Of a stretch of DNA of 64,000 nt, positions 18,634 through 27,630 are shown one piece after another (position 1 is the stretch's first letter; each line of letters starts with the position of its first letter). This DNA comes from Loigolactobacillus bifermentans DSM 20003. GTDB taxonomy: Bacteria > Bacillota > Bacilli > Lactobacillales > Lactobacillaceae. Where the stretch lies: positions 1 through 64,000 of the forward strand of contig NZ_AZDA01000079.1 in the NCBI RefSeq assembly GCF_001434575.1. Reading direction: 5' to 3'. The position numbers and the translations under genes are program-made. The notes under the pieces were generated by a model. That model was given only the letters and a program-made list of their open reading frames with translations, was not told where the DNA came from and made no database searches.

Positions 18634-19350
18634 TTGATTCATCAGATGTTGGCAGAATTTATGGGAACCGCCTTAATGATCGTTTTTGGGGTCGGCGTTC
18701 ACTGTAGTGAAGTTTTGAAAGGCACCAAATACCGTGGTTCCGGTCATATTTTCGCCATTACAACTTGGGGTTTTGGTATCACCGTTTCATTATTTATCTT
18801 TGGTAATGTTTGCATCAACCCAGCCATGGTCTTGGCGCAATGCCTATTAGGCAATATCGCTTGGTCATTATTTATTCCTTATTCTGTCGCCGAAGTCTTA
18901 GGCGGGGTTGTTGGCGCCGTGATTGTTTGGATCATGTACGCTGATCATTTTAAGGCGTCTCAAGACGAAATTTCACCGATCACCATTCGGAACCTGTTCT
19001 GTACAGCACCTGCTATTCGGAACTTACCTCGAAATTTCTTCGTGGAATTCTTTGATACCTTTATCTTTATTGCGTCTATTCTGGCTATTTCAGAAATTAA
19101 AACACCTGGGATCGTCCCAATCGGCGTTGGTTTGCTGGTTTGGGCTATCGGCATGGGGCTTGGCGGTCCAACAGGGTTCGCGATGAACCTGGCGCGTGAT
19201 ATGGGCCCACGGATCGCTCACGCGATTTTACCTATTAAAAATAAAGCAGATAATGACTGGCAATACGGAATCATCGTTCCCGGGATTGCACCTTTCGTAG
19301 GTGCTGCCGCTGCCGCATTATTCATGCATGGTTTCTTCAATATCGGTTAA
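18634..19350 (+). CDS. MIP-family channel (glycerol/lactate facilitator-like)
   Basis: This 238-residue six-helix channel lets small neutral solutes such as glycerol, water or undissociated lactic acid cross the membrane; lactobacillar homologues such as LarD move lactate. The first half-helix motif is intact (INPAM near residue 68). The second is MNLARDMGPR near 188, where Leu replaces the Pro of NPA. The start is TTG with GGGGG 9 bases upstream, and a strong terminator follows. It stands alone, without glycerol kinase or lar genes, so the solute is uncertain. Confidence 0.85.
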   Translation: MIHQMLAEFMGTALMIVFGVGVHCSEVLKGTKYRGSGHIFAITTWGFGITVSLFIFGNVCINPAMVLAQCLLGNIAWSLFIPYSVAEVLGGVVGAVIVWIMYADHFKASQDEISPITIRNLFCTAPAIRNLPRNFFVEFFDTFIFIASILAISEIKTPGIVPIGVGLLVWAIGMGLGGPTGFAMNLARDMGPRIAHAILPIKNKADNDWQYGIIVPGIAPFVGAAAAALFMHGFFNIG

Positions 19351-19353
19351 TTC

Positions 19354-19394
19354 CATTCAAAAATCCTTGGCAGTTTGCCAAGGATTTTTGAATG
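19354..19394 (+). terminator. terminator of the MIP channel gene
   Basis: A perfect 18-bp stem CATTCAAAAATCCTTGGC / GCCAAGGATTTTTGAATG with a 5-base loop. It may also stop the converging 77-aa gene. Confidence 0.9.
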
Positions 19395-19401
19395 CCTTTT
19401 T

Positions 19402-19635
19402 TTAAACCATATCCCACAAAAGATCTTTATCAGGGGCCACCGTGTTAGCAGGCACCACATCAAAGCCTAACGCCTTCCCTGCGTCAATGGCGCCACCGGC
19501 AACCGTTAACAGCGTTTGTTGTTGGTAGGCTTGCTTAATCGCAGTACTAGCCGCTGCCAGATCATCAAATTGCGCATAGTAGCTGGCCCGCAAACCACCG
19601 TTAAAGTAAAAACTAACTTTAAAATATTTATTCAC
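19402..19635 (-). CDS. small hypothetical protein (77 aa)
   Basis: This 77-residue soluble protein begins MNKYFKVSFYFNGGLRASYY and then has a helix (DDLAAASTAIKQAYQQQT). AGAGGAAA is upstream of the ATG. The pattern looks like a small alpha/beta fold. It converges on the channel gene. No family recognised. Confidence 0.55.
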   Translation of the reverse strand: MNKYFKVSFYFNGGLRASYYAQFDDLAAASTAIKQAYQQQTLLTVAGGAIDAGKALGFDVVPANTVAPDKDLLWDMV

Positions 19636-19671
19636 AGTTTTTCCTCTTTTCTCATTTACTAAAAGGATACC

Positions 19672-20610
19672 CTAAACCGGCTTATTTTGAAACGTTTGTC
19701 GCCCTAATTCTTGGTAAAAAGTTGCCAATTGTGCCCCCTGCTGCGTCAAGGTCCAGGCTAACACTTGCCGCCGCTGCGCTGGTTGCATCAGAATCGTCGG
19801 CAATGCTAATTCGTCCTGAATTGTTGCATAAGCCGCTAAAATATCGGTCAGATCCAGATTATCTTGTACCATTAATTGTTGAAAACACTGACTGTAATAA
19901 GCTTCGACCTTATAATAAGTTAACCGATAATCAAAACTGCGTGGTGTTAAAGCATGCTGACACGCCTGTTGCGTGTGGCACATGGAAACACCTGCCAGCT
20001 CAAAATCAACACAGCGCAACAAAGCTAGCAACGACTGCCCCGGCTGCTTAGCCGCCCAAGCGGCTTGAAACCGTAAATGCTGCACTAAATATTGTTGCGC
20101 AAAATCACCTTGCGTCTGTGCCGCTGTATTAGCCGCCGTCAATAACTGAGCCACACAGGCTGTTTCTGATAAGCCAACAGCTGGTAATTGTTGCCGCTTG
20201 GCTTGTTCAAAGTCGATGATGCCTGGAAAATAGTGACAGTGTACCCACCAACTGGTTGTGTCACAGGTCAATAACGTTTGCCCAGCTGGCGTCACTTGGT
20301 AATAGCCTTGCGGAAAATCCGCCTGCCACTGATCCGGTGTGACTGCTGCAAGTCGCGCCACTAACTCAGCTTTACGACCACTGATTTTAAGTTGCTGCCG
20401 CCGTAACACAACTTTCAAGGCCGCCACTGTTTGTTGGGGTAACACCACCAGCGCGTCATGACTAACTTGCACCAAGTGCTGTTTGAGCAAAGTTGGCAAG
20501 ATCTGCTGTGGCGTCACGTCATAGTGTTGCCAAAAAGCTTGTTTAAACTGATAGGTTTGCGGCTGTCCTGCAATGAGATGTAAGGCAATCACGAACTGCG
20601 CCGGTGTCAT
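19672..20610 (-). CDS. hypothetical protein with a SAP-like domain
   Basis: The protein has about 312 residues. Around residues 60-85 it has VAALKVVLRRQQLKISGRKA followed by ELVARL, which matches the helix-turn-helix pattern of SAP domains, usually nucleic-acid-binding. The rest is Gln/Leu-rich and helical, with no membrane segment. The ATG at 20610 is chosen because AAAGGGGGG lies 8 bases upstream; an ATG 21 bases further up lacks a site. It stands alone. The SAP call is from pattern only and the role is unknown. Confidence 0.6.
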   Translation of the reverse strand: MTPAQFVIALHLIAGQPQTYQFKQAFWQHYDVTPQQILPTLLKQHLVQVSHDALVVLPQQTVAALKVVLRRQQLKISGRKAELVARLAAVTPDQWQADFPQGYYQVTPAGQTLLTCDTTSWWVHCHYFPGIIDFEQAKRQQLPAVGLSETACVAQLLTAANTAAQTQGDFAQQYLVQHLRFQAAWAAKQPGQSLLALLRCVDFELAGVSMCHTQQACQHALTPRSFDYRLTYYKVEAYYSQCFQQLMVQDNLDLTDILAAYATIQDELALPTILMQPAQRRQVLAWTLTQQGAQLATFYQELGRQTFQNKPV

Positions 20611-20788
20611 ATAGTGCCCCCCTTTTGCCATGCTGAATAGCTTTCATTGTAAAGCGCCACGCCAAGCTGTCAACCTGTGTGAATCTGTGAAAACGGTATG
20701 AATTCTTCATGTTCGCTTGCCTTCTTTTAAAACAGCGCTTACAATTTAGTTATGCAAAATATTTATTTTTTACTGGAGGCCAACTAAC

Positions 20789-22009
20789 ATGGAAACTGTA
20801 CAACGCTTAACCGACTCAATTCTCTCGCTGGACTGTAACGACCGTCGCTTGGAACGATTCGAAAATCTTTTCCCATTACCAGATGGCGTTTCTTACAATT
20901 CTTACTATATTGACGATGAAAAAACTGCCATTGTCGATACCGTTGATTCTAGTGTGACCTTACAATTTTTAGAAAATGTGAAATACGCCTTAAACGGCCG
21001 TGACTTAGACTTTTTGATCGTCAACCATATGGAACCCGATCATTGTGCCAACATTGTTGAATTAGCGAAACTATACCCGAATATGAAACTGGTCGGTAAT
21101 GCACAAACCTTTGCCTTTTTCGAACAGTTTTACCCAAGCGCTGATTTAACAGCCAACTACTACCCGGTTAAAAATGGTGATCAGCTTTCTTTAGGACAGC
21201 ATGAATTAAACTTCGTCTTTGCGCCAATGGTCCACTGGCCAGAAGTAATGTTCTCTTATGAAAGTACTGAAAAAATCTTATTCTCAGCCGACGCTTTTGG
21301 CACTTTCGGCGCTTTAAACGGGAACTTATTTACAGACGAAACAGACTATGAAAACCTTTATGGCGATGAATGCCGCCGTTATTACACCAATATTGTTGGG
21401 AAATACGGGCCACAAGTCAAGCGCGCTTTAAAAAAAGCCAGTAAGCTTGATATTGCAATGATTGCCCCACTACACGGTCCCGTTTGGCGTTCTAATATCG
21501 ATTACATTTTAGACCGTTACATGAAGTGGGCCACTTATACCCCTGAAAAGGCCGGTGTGGTCATCCCTTACGCGTCTGCTTACGGCAACACGGCCTCTGC
21601 AGTTGACTATTTGGCCAACCGTCTCTCTGAACAAGGTGTCAAAGATATTCGGATCTTCGACGTTTCAAAAACAGATGCCTCTTATATCATTGCCAACATT
21701 TTCAAGTATAGCCATGTGGTGTTTGCAGCCCCAACCTATAACTTAAACCTATTCCCAGCTATGAAATCCTTCTTAGATGAAATGGCGATCTTGGAAATTA
21801 AGAATCGGCAGTTTGCGGTGATTGGTAACGGCACTTGGTCCCCAACTTCCACCAAAGAAATGATTGAATTCTTCGATACGCAAAAGGGCTGGACGAACTT
21901 AGGCGATACCATTACGCTGAAAACAGCCATGGTCGACGATGAAAAGGCCCAATTCGATGTGTTAGCGAAGGCCATTGCGGATTCCGTTAAGGCAACTGAA
22001 ATTGACTAA
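20789..22009 (+). CDS. flavodiiron protein (A-type flavoprotein, FprA-like)
   Basis: This 406-residue cytosolic protein reduces O2 to water, or nitric oxide to N2O, using electrons from a reductase. The N-terminal metallo-beta-lactamase-like domain keeps the diiron ligands: HMEPDH near residue 82, a His in PMVHWPEVM near 148, an Asp in FSADAFG near 167 and a His in APLHGPVW near 230. The C-terminal flavodoxin domain (about 255-400) has the FMN loop YASAYGNTA. GGAGG precedes the ATG. It is monocistronic with a terminator. It would help remove oxygen in a bacterium that also makes H2O2 by pyruvate oxidase. Confidence 0.93.
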   Translation: METVQRLTDSILSLDCNDRRLERFENLFPLPDGVSYNSYYIDDEKTAIVDTVDSSVTLQFLENVKYALNGRDLDFLIVNHMEPDHCANIVELAKLYPNMKLVGNAQTFAFFEQFYPSADLTANYYPVKNGDQLSLGQHELNFVFAPMVHWPEVMFSYESTEKILFSADAFGTFGALNGNLFTDETDYENLYGDECRRYYTNIVGKYGPQVKRALKKASKLDIAMIAPLHGPVWRSNIDYILDRYMKWATYTPEKAGVVIPYASAYGNTASAVDYLANRLSEQGVKDIRIFDVSKTDASYIIANIFKYSHVVFAAPTYNLNLFPAMKSFLDEMAILEIKNRQFAVIGNGTWSPTSTKEMIEFFDTQKGWTNLGDTITLKTAMVDDEKAQFDVLAKAIADSVKATEID

Positions 22010-22023
22010 TTGGTTCAAAAAAA

Positions 22024-22051
22024 GTAGCGTCAGACAAAATGTCTGCGCTAC
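22024..22051. terminator. bidirectional terminator
   Basis: The stem GTAGCG.CAGACA / TGTCTG.CGCTAC is followed by a T run and lies between the converging flavodiiron and 137-aa membrane protein genes. Confidence 0.85.
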
Positions 22052-22055
22052 TTTT

Positions 22056-22466
22056 TTAGCGGGCCGAAACTGGCCGCGTTTTAACTGCTGGCTTGGCCTT
22101 TGGTGCTGGTGCCAAGGTCGGCATATGGTGAAACCACGCAATTGCTACCACAAACGGTAGCAAAATCAAGGCTTCTAATCCAAAAATCAAAAAGGCTAAG
22201 CCTTGCACAGAAAGTTCCTCTTGATCTAATTGTTGTAACTGTTGTTTGACAGTCGCCTTACCGTGATGTGCCTTAACCGGTGCTGCGGTTTTACCACTGG
22301 CTTCTGTATCGTCATCATCAGCCGGCATGGTGATCGAGATCAGCGGATTTGCTGGTACCGGGGTTTCTGGACAAAATTGAACGATTGCCAAAAATTCAAC
22401 CGCTAAAAATGTTAAAAATAACATGAGAATATTTTCTTGAATAAAGCGCCACCCAAAGCGTTTCAT
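22056..22466 (-). CDS. two-TM membrane protein, unknown
   Basis: This encodes about 136 residues with a helix at 10-30 (ENILMLFLTFLAVEFLAIVQ), an external or internal middle part with the acidic stretch ADDDDTE, then a second helix (AFLIFGLEALILLPFVVAIA) and a Pro/Lys/Arg-rich tail. The start is taken at 22466, 9 bases after GGAGGGGG; a GTG 6 bases upstream is possible. No family recognised. Confidence 0.55.
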   Translation of the reverse strand: MKRFGWRFIQENILMLFLTFLAVEFLAIVQFCPETPVPANPLISITMPADDDDTEASGKTAAPVKAHHGKATVKQQLQQLDQEELSVQGLAFLIFGLEALILLPFVVAIAWFHHMPTLAPAPKAKPAVKTRPVSAR

Positions 22467-22612
22467 ATTCACGCCCCCTCCAATTAGAAAACGTTTCCTA
22501 ACAATCGATTTTAGCGTAACAAAATCGCCTGAAAGTCCACTGGGAGGGGCCTGAGAGAATCACAAGTAAAAAGTGTAAGAACTTGCGCTTCATCTCATAG
22601 TTCAGCAAATTT

Positions 22613-24421
22613 TTATTTAAATTTAGGTAGCACCAAATGTTGATAAAGCTTAACGGTTAACCCATAGTAACCTAAATATAAAATGCCAAAGATGCTAAAC
22701 GGTACTAACAAATCACGGTAAGGATGTGTCAGCAAACCACTGACTTCAAACAATTGGAGCCCAAATAGCACATGGACCACCCCTAGAACAGCTGGTAAGG
22801 CAAACAACACGCCAATTTCGCGGTTAACACTCCGCCGTAATAATTTAGAACGTGTCCCAATCTTACCTAACATTTGATAACGTCGCCGATCATTAGCCGC
22901 ACCGGCTAAAATCTTAAACATTAAGCAACTGGCTAGCATCGCTAAAAAGGCAATTCCTAAGAAGAAGCCCATAAACTCAAGGCCAGAAACCAAGCTGTTC
23001 ATTAATTCATAGCTTTGATATTTACTTAAAACGAGCCCCACTGAACTTGGAAAATGATTCTCTTGATTGTCTGTGATCACAAGTTGTTTGATTTGAGGCA
23101 ACGCTTGATAGAAGTTCTTGGTTTGAATCGCAACAACGCGATAGTGTGGCCCCTGCAAGGCCTGATAAGCACCGGCATCAACCACCCGCACAGGATGACC
23201 ATAATCATTAGGCCGTAACCAATCATTTAACGTTTGTTGCCATTGTTGTTGCTTGGCCAGTGTCAGCTCAGACGGTTTAATTTCCCGATACGCCTTTTGA
23301 CTGGTGGTGGTGCTTTGATGAATCGCTAACAGCGGTTGCGTAAATTGAGCCCGATTAAAGTACACCGTTCCCTTTACCACTTTGTAATCAACCTGCCATT
23401 GCCGCTTAATGTCTAATTGAGCCGCCTTTTTCTGTTGGGCCGCCGTTGGGTCATGTAAGACCACATCATATGGCGACACGTCAGCAATATTGTGCAGCTG
23501 GCTTTGGAAACCCATCCCCACTGTTAACGCCCCTAATGCTAAGGCAAAGAGCAGTGTGACCAACGTTAACATCCGATTTAAATCATGTAATCGAAATTGT
23601 AACTGTGCCAACACAAAGTTATTAAGCCCGTGATAAGCAAAGTGTTCCCGACGTTTTAAGCACTGTAGGCACCAGGTAAATAACGCGCGAAAAAGTAAAA
23701 AAGTGCCGACGACAATGGTGACTAACGCAATCCCAATACTACTCATTTTTAGCACATCAATTTTGATCATCGACCAGTATCCAATGGCCAATAAGATCAG
23801 CCCAAGCAAGCTTTGGAAAAACTGACCACGTGGTTGTCGTTGTAAATGAGTTGGCTGTGTATCACGATGTAATAGCGTCAGTACCGGTGTGCGCCGCAAT
23901 TGCACTTGATTGACGATTGCTGCCAATAAGAACAAGACGCCGAAAAAAATCAACGTACTGATCATGGCTGGTCCGTAAAACGGTGTAAAGTGATGCACCG
24001 TTAAATGCATGCGACTGAGTAATAAATGGCCGGTTAGCTCAGTGAGACCTAAGCCAATCAGTAAGCCTAATACAGTGGCAACTGAACCAATCACCAATGT
24101 TTCAATGAAAATCAACTGCCCTAATTTACGCCCTTTGGCACCTAACACCATGAATAAGCCGTAATCACGTTGGCGCATACTAAGTAAAAAGTTGTTGGCA
24201 TACAACAAATAAATAAATGTAATAATCGCCAACAGGACTGACCCGAATTGGAAGACTAGAAAGGCCATGCTAACTGGCGAATTCGATGTAACGAAGCTTT
24301 TATTTAAAGCCAAAGCTTCAAACATATAAAAAATCGCACTGGCCATGGCTAAACCGGATAAAAGCACTAAATAATCCCGCAACCGGCTTTTAATCCCTGT
24401 TAAAGCTAATTTCCACAGCAT
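22613..24421 (-). CDS. ABC transporter permease, FtsX/BceB-like
   Basis: This 602-residue membrane protein has about ten helices and a large extracellular domain between helices 7 and 8 (roughly 310-480). That arrangement is typical of BceB/VraG-type permeases, which detoxify or sense cell-wall-active peptides. The start ATG directly follows the stop of the ATPase gene, so the two are cotranscribed. BceAB systems usually sit next to an intramembrane-sensing histidine kinase, but none is adjacent here. The kinase at 27.6 kb has a large loop region and is of a different type. The ligand is unknown. Confidence 0.85.
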   Translation of the reverse strand: MLWKLALTGIKSRLRDYLVLLSGLAMASAIFYMFEALALNKSFVTSNSPVSMAFLVFQFGSVLLAIITFIYLLYANNFLLSMRQRDYGLFMVLGAKGRKLGQLIFIETLVIGSVATVLGLLIGLGLTELTGHLLLSRMHLTVHHFTPFYGPAMISTLIFFGVLFLLAAIVNQVQLRRTPVLTLLHRDTQPTHLQRQPRGQFFQSLLGLILLAIGYWSMIKIDVLKMSSIGIALVTIVVGTFLLFRALFTWCLQCLKRREHFAYHGLNNFVLAQLQFRLHDLNRMLTLVTLLFALALGALTVGMGFQSQLHNIADVSPYDVVLHDPTAAQQKKAAQLDIKRQWQVDYKVVKGTVYFNRAQFTQPLLAIHQSTTTSQKAYREIKPSELTLAKQQQWQQTLNDWLRPNDYGHPVRVVDAGAYQALQGPHYRVVAIQTKNFYQALPQIKQLVITDNQENHFPSSVGLVLSKYQSYELMNSLVSGLEFMGFFLGIAFLAMLASCLMFKILAGAANDRRRYQMLGKIGTRSKLLRRSVNREIGVLFALPAVLGVVHVLFGLQLFEVSGLLTHPYRDLLVPFSIFGILYLGYYGLTVKLYQHLVLPKFK

Positions 24422-25183
24422 TTAGTCGCCCCCCTGTTCCGTTCGACCTAACACTTGTAAAATTTGTTGGTAAAATTCTTGCTTGGTCTGTTGACCGCGC
24501 TTTAATTCAGTGCCGATCCGGCCGTCTTTAATGAATAAGATCCGTTGGCAGTAGCTAGCCGAAAATGGGTCATGCGTCACCAATAAAATCGATACGTGTT
24601 GTTGTTCATTAAGCTGGGTCATGGTTTCCAACAAGTCTTTGGCACTTTTTGAATCCAAAGCACCAGTCGGTTCATCCCCCATTAAAATACTCGGTTCCTG
24701 CACTAAGGCCCTAGCAGCTGCCACCCGCTGCTTTTGGCCACCAGAAATCTCAGTGGGATAATGGGTTAAAATCTGGTCAATGCCTAAAGTTGCCGCGATT
24801 TTAGCCACCGCTGGCTTAATTTTTTTAGCCGCTACATTTTGAAGGGACAGCGGTAAGGCAATATTGTCATACGCTGTTAAATTTTCTAACAAATTGAAAT
24901 CTTGGAAAATAAAGCCAATTTCCCGGGCGCGAAAATCGGCTAAAGCATCGCCTTTTAACGCGGCTAAATTTTGGCCGTTGATCACCACTTCACCTGCTGT
25001 CGGTTGATCCAAAGTAGACAAAATATTTAATAACGTGGTCTTGCCTGAGCCGGAAGCCCCCATAATACCGACAAATTCACCTGCTTCAACGTCGAAATTA
25101 ATATTGTGTAAGGCTTCAAACTGCGGTTCATTTTTACCGCCATATACCTTGCGGACTTGTTTTACTGTCATGACTGCGGTCAT
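24422..25183 (-). CDS. ABC transporter ATP-binding protein (MacB/BceA-like)
   Basis: This 253-residue ATPase is the partner of the downstream permease. Walker A is GASGSGKTTLLN near residue 45, the signature is SGGQKQRVAAARAL near 150, Walker B ends ILMGDEPTGALD, and the switch His is in LLVTHDP. These match the LolD/MacB/BceA group. I place the start at ATG 25183 with AGAAGGA 6 bases upstream; a longer frame to 25276 runs into the divergent promoter of the dehydrogenase gene. Confidence 0.9.
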   Translation of the reverse strand: MTAVMTVKQVRKVYGGKNEPQFEALHNINFDVEAGEFVGIMGASGSGKTTLLNILSTLDQPTAGEVVINGQNLAALKGDALADFRAREIGFIFQDFNLLENLTAYDNIALPLSLQNVAAKKIKPAVAKIAATLGIDQILTHYPTEISGGQKQRVAAARALVQEPSILMGDEPTGALDSKSAKDLLETMTQLNEQQHVSILLVTHDPFSASYCQRILFIKDGRIGTELKRGQQTKQEFYQQILQVLGRTEQGGD

Positions 25184-25310
25184 CAAACATCCTTCTTTCT
25201 CATTTTGATTTACTTTTAGTTTACCGGGAAATGACCAACCGCTCCAGTGCTCGAGCTTACATCTCCCCGTCGTCAACGAACAGTTTTGTAAGTTTAACCA
25301 TGAGTTCCCC

Positions 25311-25338
25311 TTGTAATCGATGCCAAATCTCGTATACT
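25311..25338 (+). promoter_or_regulatory. promoter of the hydroxyacid dehydrogenase gene
   Basis: TTGTAA at 25311-25316 and TATACT at 25333-25338 are 16 bp apart. An inverted repeat CTCGT / ACGAG (about 25329-25349) straddles the -10 and could be an operator. Confidence 0.6.
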
Positions 25339-25371
25339 TTAAGCACGAGATTAAATTTTGGAGTGATTTTG

Positions 25372-26298
25372 ATGAATAAAGTTGGGATTATTGGTGTGGG
25401 ACATGTGGGCTCAGCAGCTGCACATGAAATCGTTGTCCGTGGGTTGTGTCATCACCTTGTCTTGATTGATGACCGTGATGCTAAAGCCAAGGCAGAATGC
25501 TTAGATCTAAAGGATATGGGTGCACAAACGCTCTCCCATACCAAAATTTCTGCACAGGATTACAGTTTATTAAGCGATGCTGACGTGGTGATTTTTTCAA
25601 CCGGTGCTGTGGATCGACAAGGTCCTGACCGGATGCAAGAATTAAACTGGACCAAACAAACTGTCTATGATGCGATTCCAAAACTGATGGCAACTGGCTT
25701 TAACGGCGTGATCGTCTCAATCACCAATCCTTGCGATGTGATTGCGGCCTTGATTCAAAAAGTATCTGGCTTACCTAAAAATCGTGTTTTCGGTACCGGG
25801 ACTTCGTTGGATACTGCGCGGATGAAACGGGTGCTGTCTCAAACTTTCAACGTGAACCCTAAAAACATCGGCGGCTACGTGTTAGGCGAACATGGGGATT
25901 CTCAATTTACAGCCTGGTCGACCGTTTCTGTCGCCGGCATTCCGTTAGCAGAATACCCTGGTACTGCGGACTTAGATCTGGCACAACTCACCAAAGAAAT
26001 CTCAGCTGGTGGCTGGGCCGTTCACAGTGGCAAAGGCTACACATGCTATGGCATCTCTTCTTGCGTCAGCAATATTGTCAAGGCAATCTTAACAGATGAA
26101 GTGGGCGCCTTCCCGGTTTCAACCTATTCTGACCGCTACGATACTTACATCGGTCGCCCGGCTTACATCGCTGGTTCTGGGGTAGTCAAACCGTTGCCAT
26201 TAAATTTGACCATCGATGAACGTACCCAGCTCGACCAATCGGCTGCTAAGATCCGCAAAAGCTTCCTAGAAAATGCAGTGGTTCAGGCCGCGCAATAG
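25372..26298 (+). CDS. L-2-hydroxyacid dehydrogenase of the LDH/MDH family (L-HicDH-like)
   Basis: This 308-residue NAD-dependent cytosolic enzyme reduces 2-keto acids. It has the Rossmann motif GIIGVGHVGS, the conserved ITNPCDV, the LDTAR motif with the substrate-binding Arg, and the catalytic His in LGEHGDSQ. In the active-site loop (GAVDRQGPDR) an Asp sits where L-lactate dehydrogenases have Gln102, so simple lactate specificity is doubtful. The GKGYTCYG motif resembles L-2-hydroxyisocaproate dehydrogenases, which take branched-chain keto acids. The start is ATG 25372 after TTGGAG. A terminator follows. Confidence 0.87.
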   Translation: MNKVGIIGVGHVGSAAAHEIVVRGLCHHLVLIDDRDAKAKAECLDLKDMGAQTLSHTKISAQDYSLLSDADVVIFSTGAVDRQGPDRMQELNWTKQTVYDAIPKLMATGFNGVIVSITNPCDVIAALIQKVSGLPKNRVFGTGTSLDTARMKRVLSQTFNVNPKNIGGYVLGEHGDSQFTAWSTVSVAGIPLAEYPGTADLDLAQLTKEISAGGWAVHSGKGYTCYGISSCVSNIVKAILTDEVGAFPVSTYSDRYDTYIGRPAYIAGSGVVKPLPLNLTIDERTQLDQSAAKIRKSFLENAVVQAAQ

Positions 26299-26322
26299 GC
26301 CTTTCTTGTGGTGTACTCAGTT

Positions 26323-26359
26323 AAAGAACCACCCGGAATTTTTCCGAGTGGTTCTTTTT
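26323..26359. terminator. bidirectional terminator
   Basis: The stem AAAGAACCAC.CGGAA / TTCCG.GTGGTTCTTT lies between the converging dehydrogenase and carboxypeptidase genes. Confidence 0.88.
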
Positions 26360-26376
26360 GATTTTGTCTGATTTTT

Positions 26377-27630
26377 TTAAAACAAATGCTGCCATAATCG
26401 GTTAATTTGCTGACCGATAGACGCCTTTTTAACAGCCTTTTGCGTGTATACCGGTACCTTCGTGCCTGTTGACCCTTTTAAAAATTGACGTGTTTGCGCT
26501 GGTAAGGTAACTTCTGCCACACCGGCTTTGGTTTGTGCCTTAGTCGGTGCCGCCAAAGTGGTTTTAAGACGCAATTTATAAGTGGCCTTTTGCCCTTTTG
26601 GCACCCAATAGGTCAGCGCCTGCTTGGTTTTAGCAGTGGTCGTTGTTGTTTGACCTGTCTTGATTTTCACGGTTGCTTTGGGTTTTAAAGTGACTTGTTG
26701 GTTTTGTTGATACACGGCATGCATGATTTTTGCGGTTTCTGTGAAACGCGCATTGGCATCATCGTCACCTTGATTGGCATGCATCACCACCGTGATCAGC
26801 CGCGCCCCATTTTTAGTCACTGTCCCAGTAAAGCAAGCACCTGCTGCATCGGTCGTGCCTGTTTTCAACCCGTCTACTGGCAAGTCAGAAACGGCAGCTT
26901 GCTGGCCTGGTAACATGTAGTTCCAAGTGGTCATGTCACTGGTTGTGGTAGCAGTGGCCTTAAAAGTCGCCTTGGTGAGTTTCGTTGTTTGTAAGACTTG
27001 TGGAAAATCATCGATCAAATGACGGGCTACAATCGCCATATCTTCCGCCGTCATTTTATTTTCTGCTTTTTCACCCGAACCAGGGTAAATATGCCCTTCC
27101 AGGTCTTCATTATTCAGGCCTGATGTGTTAACAATCGTCGCATCTTGAATACCCCATTTTTTCAACAACGCCCGCATTTGATCCACTGCTTTGGTTTGAT
27201 TGCCGGCAAAGGCATCCCCTAGCAAAATGGCAGCAGAATTCGCTGATGAGATCAGCGCCGCTTGATACAACGTTTTAATGGTGTATTCGCCATTTTGGGC
27301 CAATGGCACATTGGTCAATTCTGTATTTTTCGTTAACTGATAGGCTTGATCTGTAACCTTCACCTTGGATTGCCAATGTAACTTACCTTGCTGAATCGCT
27401 TGTAAGGTTAAATAAACCGTGATCAGCTTGGTCATCGAGCCAATGGGCAGGACCTGATTGGCATTTTGTTGATACAAGATCTGACCAGAATTCGCATCAA
27501 CTGCCAACCCTGCTTTCGCATCGACTTGCGGTGAAGTCGTGGCGGCTTGAACCGTCATGGCCTGCATGCTACTGGCAACAAGGCCAAACACCACCAAAAA
27601 ACTCAGCACCACTCGTTTGACGTTTTTCAT
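26377..27630 (-). CDS. dacA: D-alanyl-D-alanine carboxypeptidase (PBP5/DacA type, class S11)
   Basis: This 417-residue exported serine carboxypeptidase trims the terminal D-Ala of peptidoglycan pentapeptides. It has a signal peptide ending about MTVQAA, the active-site SxxK in PIGSMTKLI near residue 64, SxN in ISSANSAA near 123, and KTG in GLKTGTTDAAG near 256. A C-terminal beta domain follows, and the end is a weak amphipathic helix (IGQQINRLWQHLF) suited to membrane attachment. The start overlaps the kinase stop in ATGA, making it the third gene of a response regulator-kinase-dacA operon, so its level is probably set by that two-component system. Confidence 0.92.
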   Translation of the reverse strand: MKNVKRVVLSFLVVFGLVASSMQAMTVQAATTSPQVDAKAGLAVDANSGQILYQQNANQVLPIGSMTKLITVYLTLQAIQQGKLHWQSKVKVTDQAYQLTKNTELTNVPLAQNGEYTIKTLYQAALISSANSAAILLGDAFAGNQTKAVDQMRALLKKWGIQDATIVNTSGLNNEDLEGHIYPGSGEKAENKMTAEDMAIVARHLIDDFPQVLQTTKLTKATFKATATTTSDMTTWNYMLPGQQAAVSDLPVDGLKTGTTDAAGACFTGTVTKNGARLITVVMHANQGDDDANARFTETAKIMHAVYQQNQQVTLKPKATVKIKTGQTTTTTAKTKQALTYWVPKGQKATYKLRLKTTLAAPTKAQTKAGVAEVTLPAQTRQFLKGSTGTKVPVYTQKAVKKASIGQQINRLWQHLF

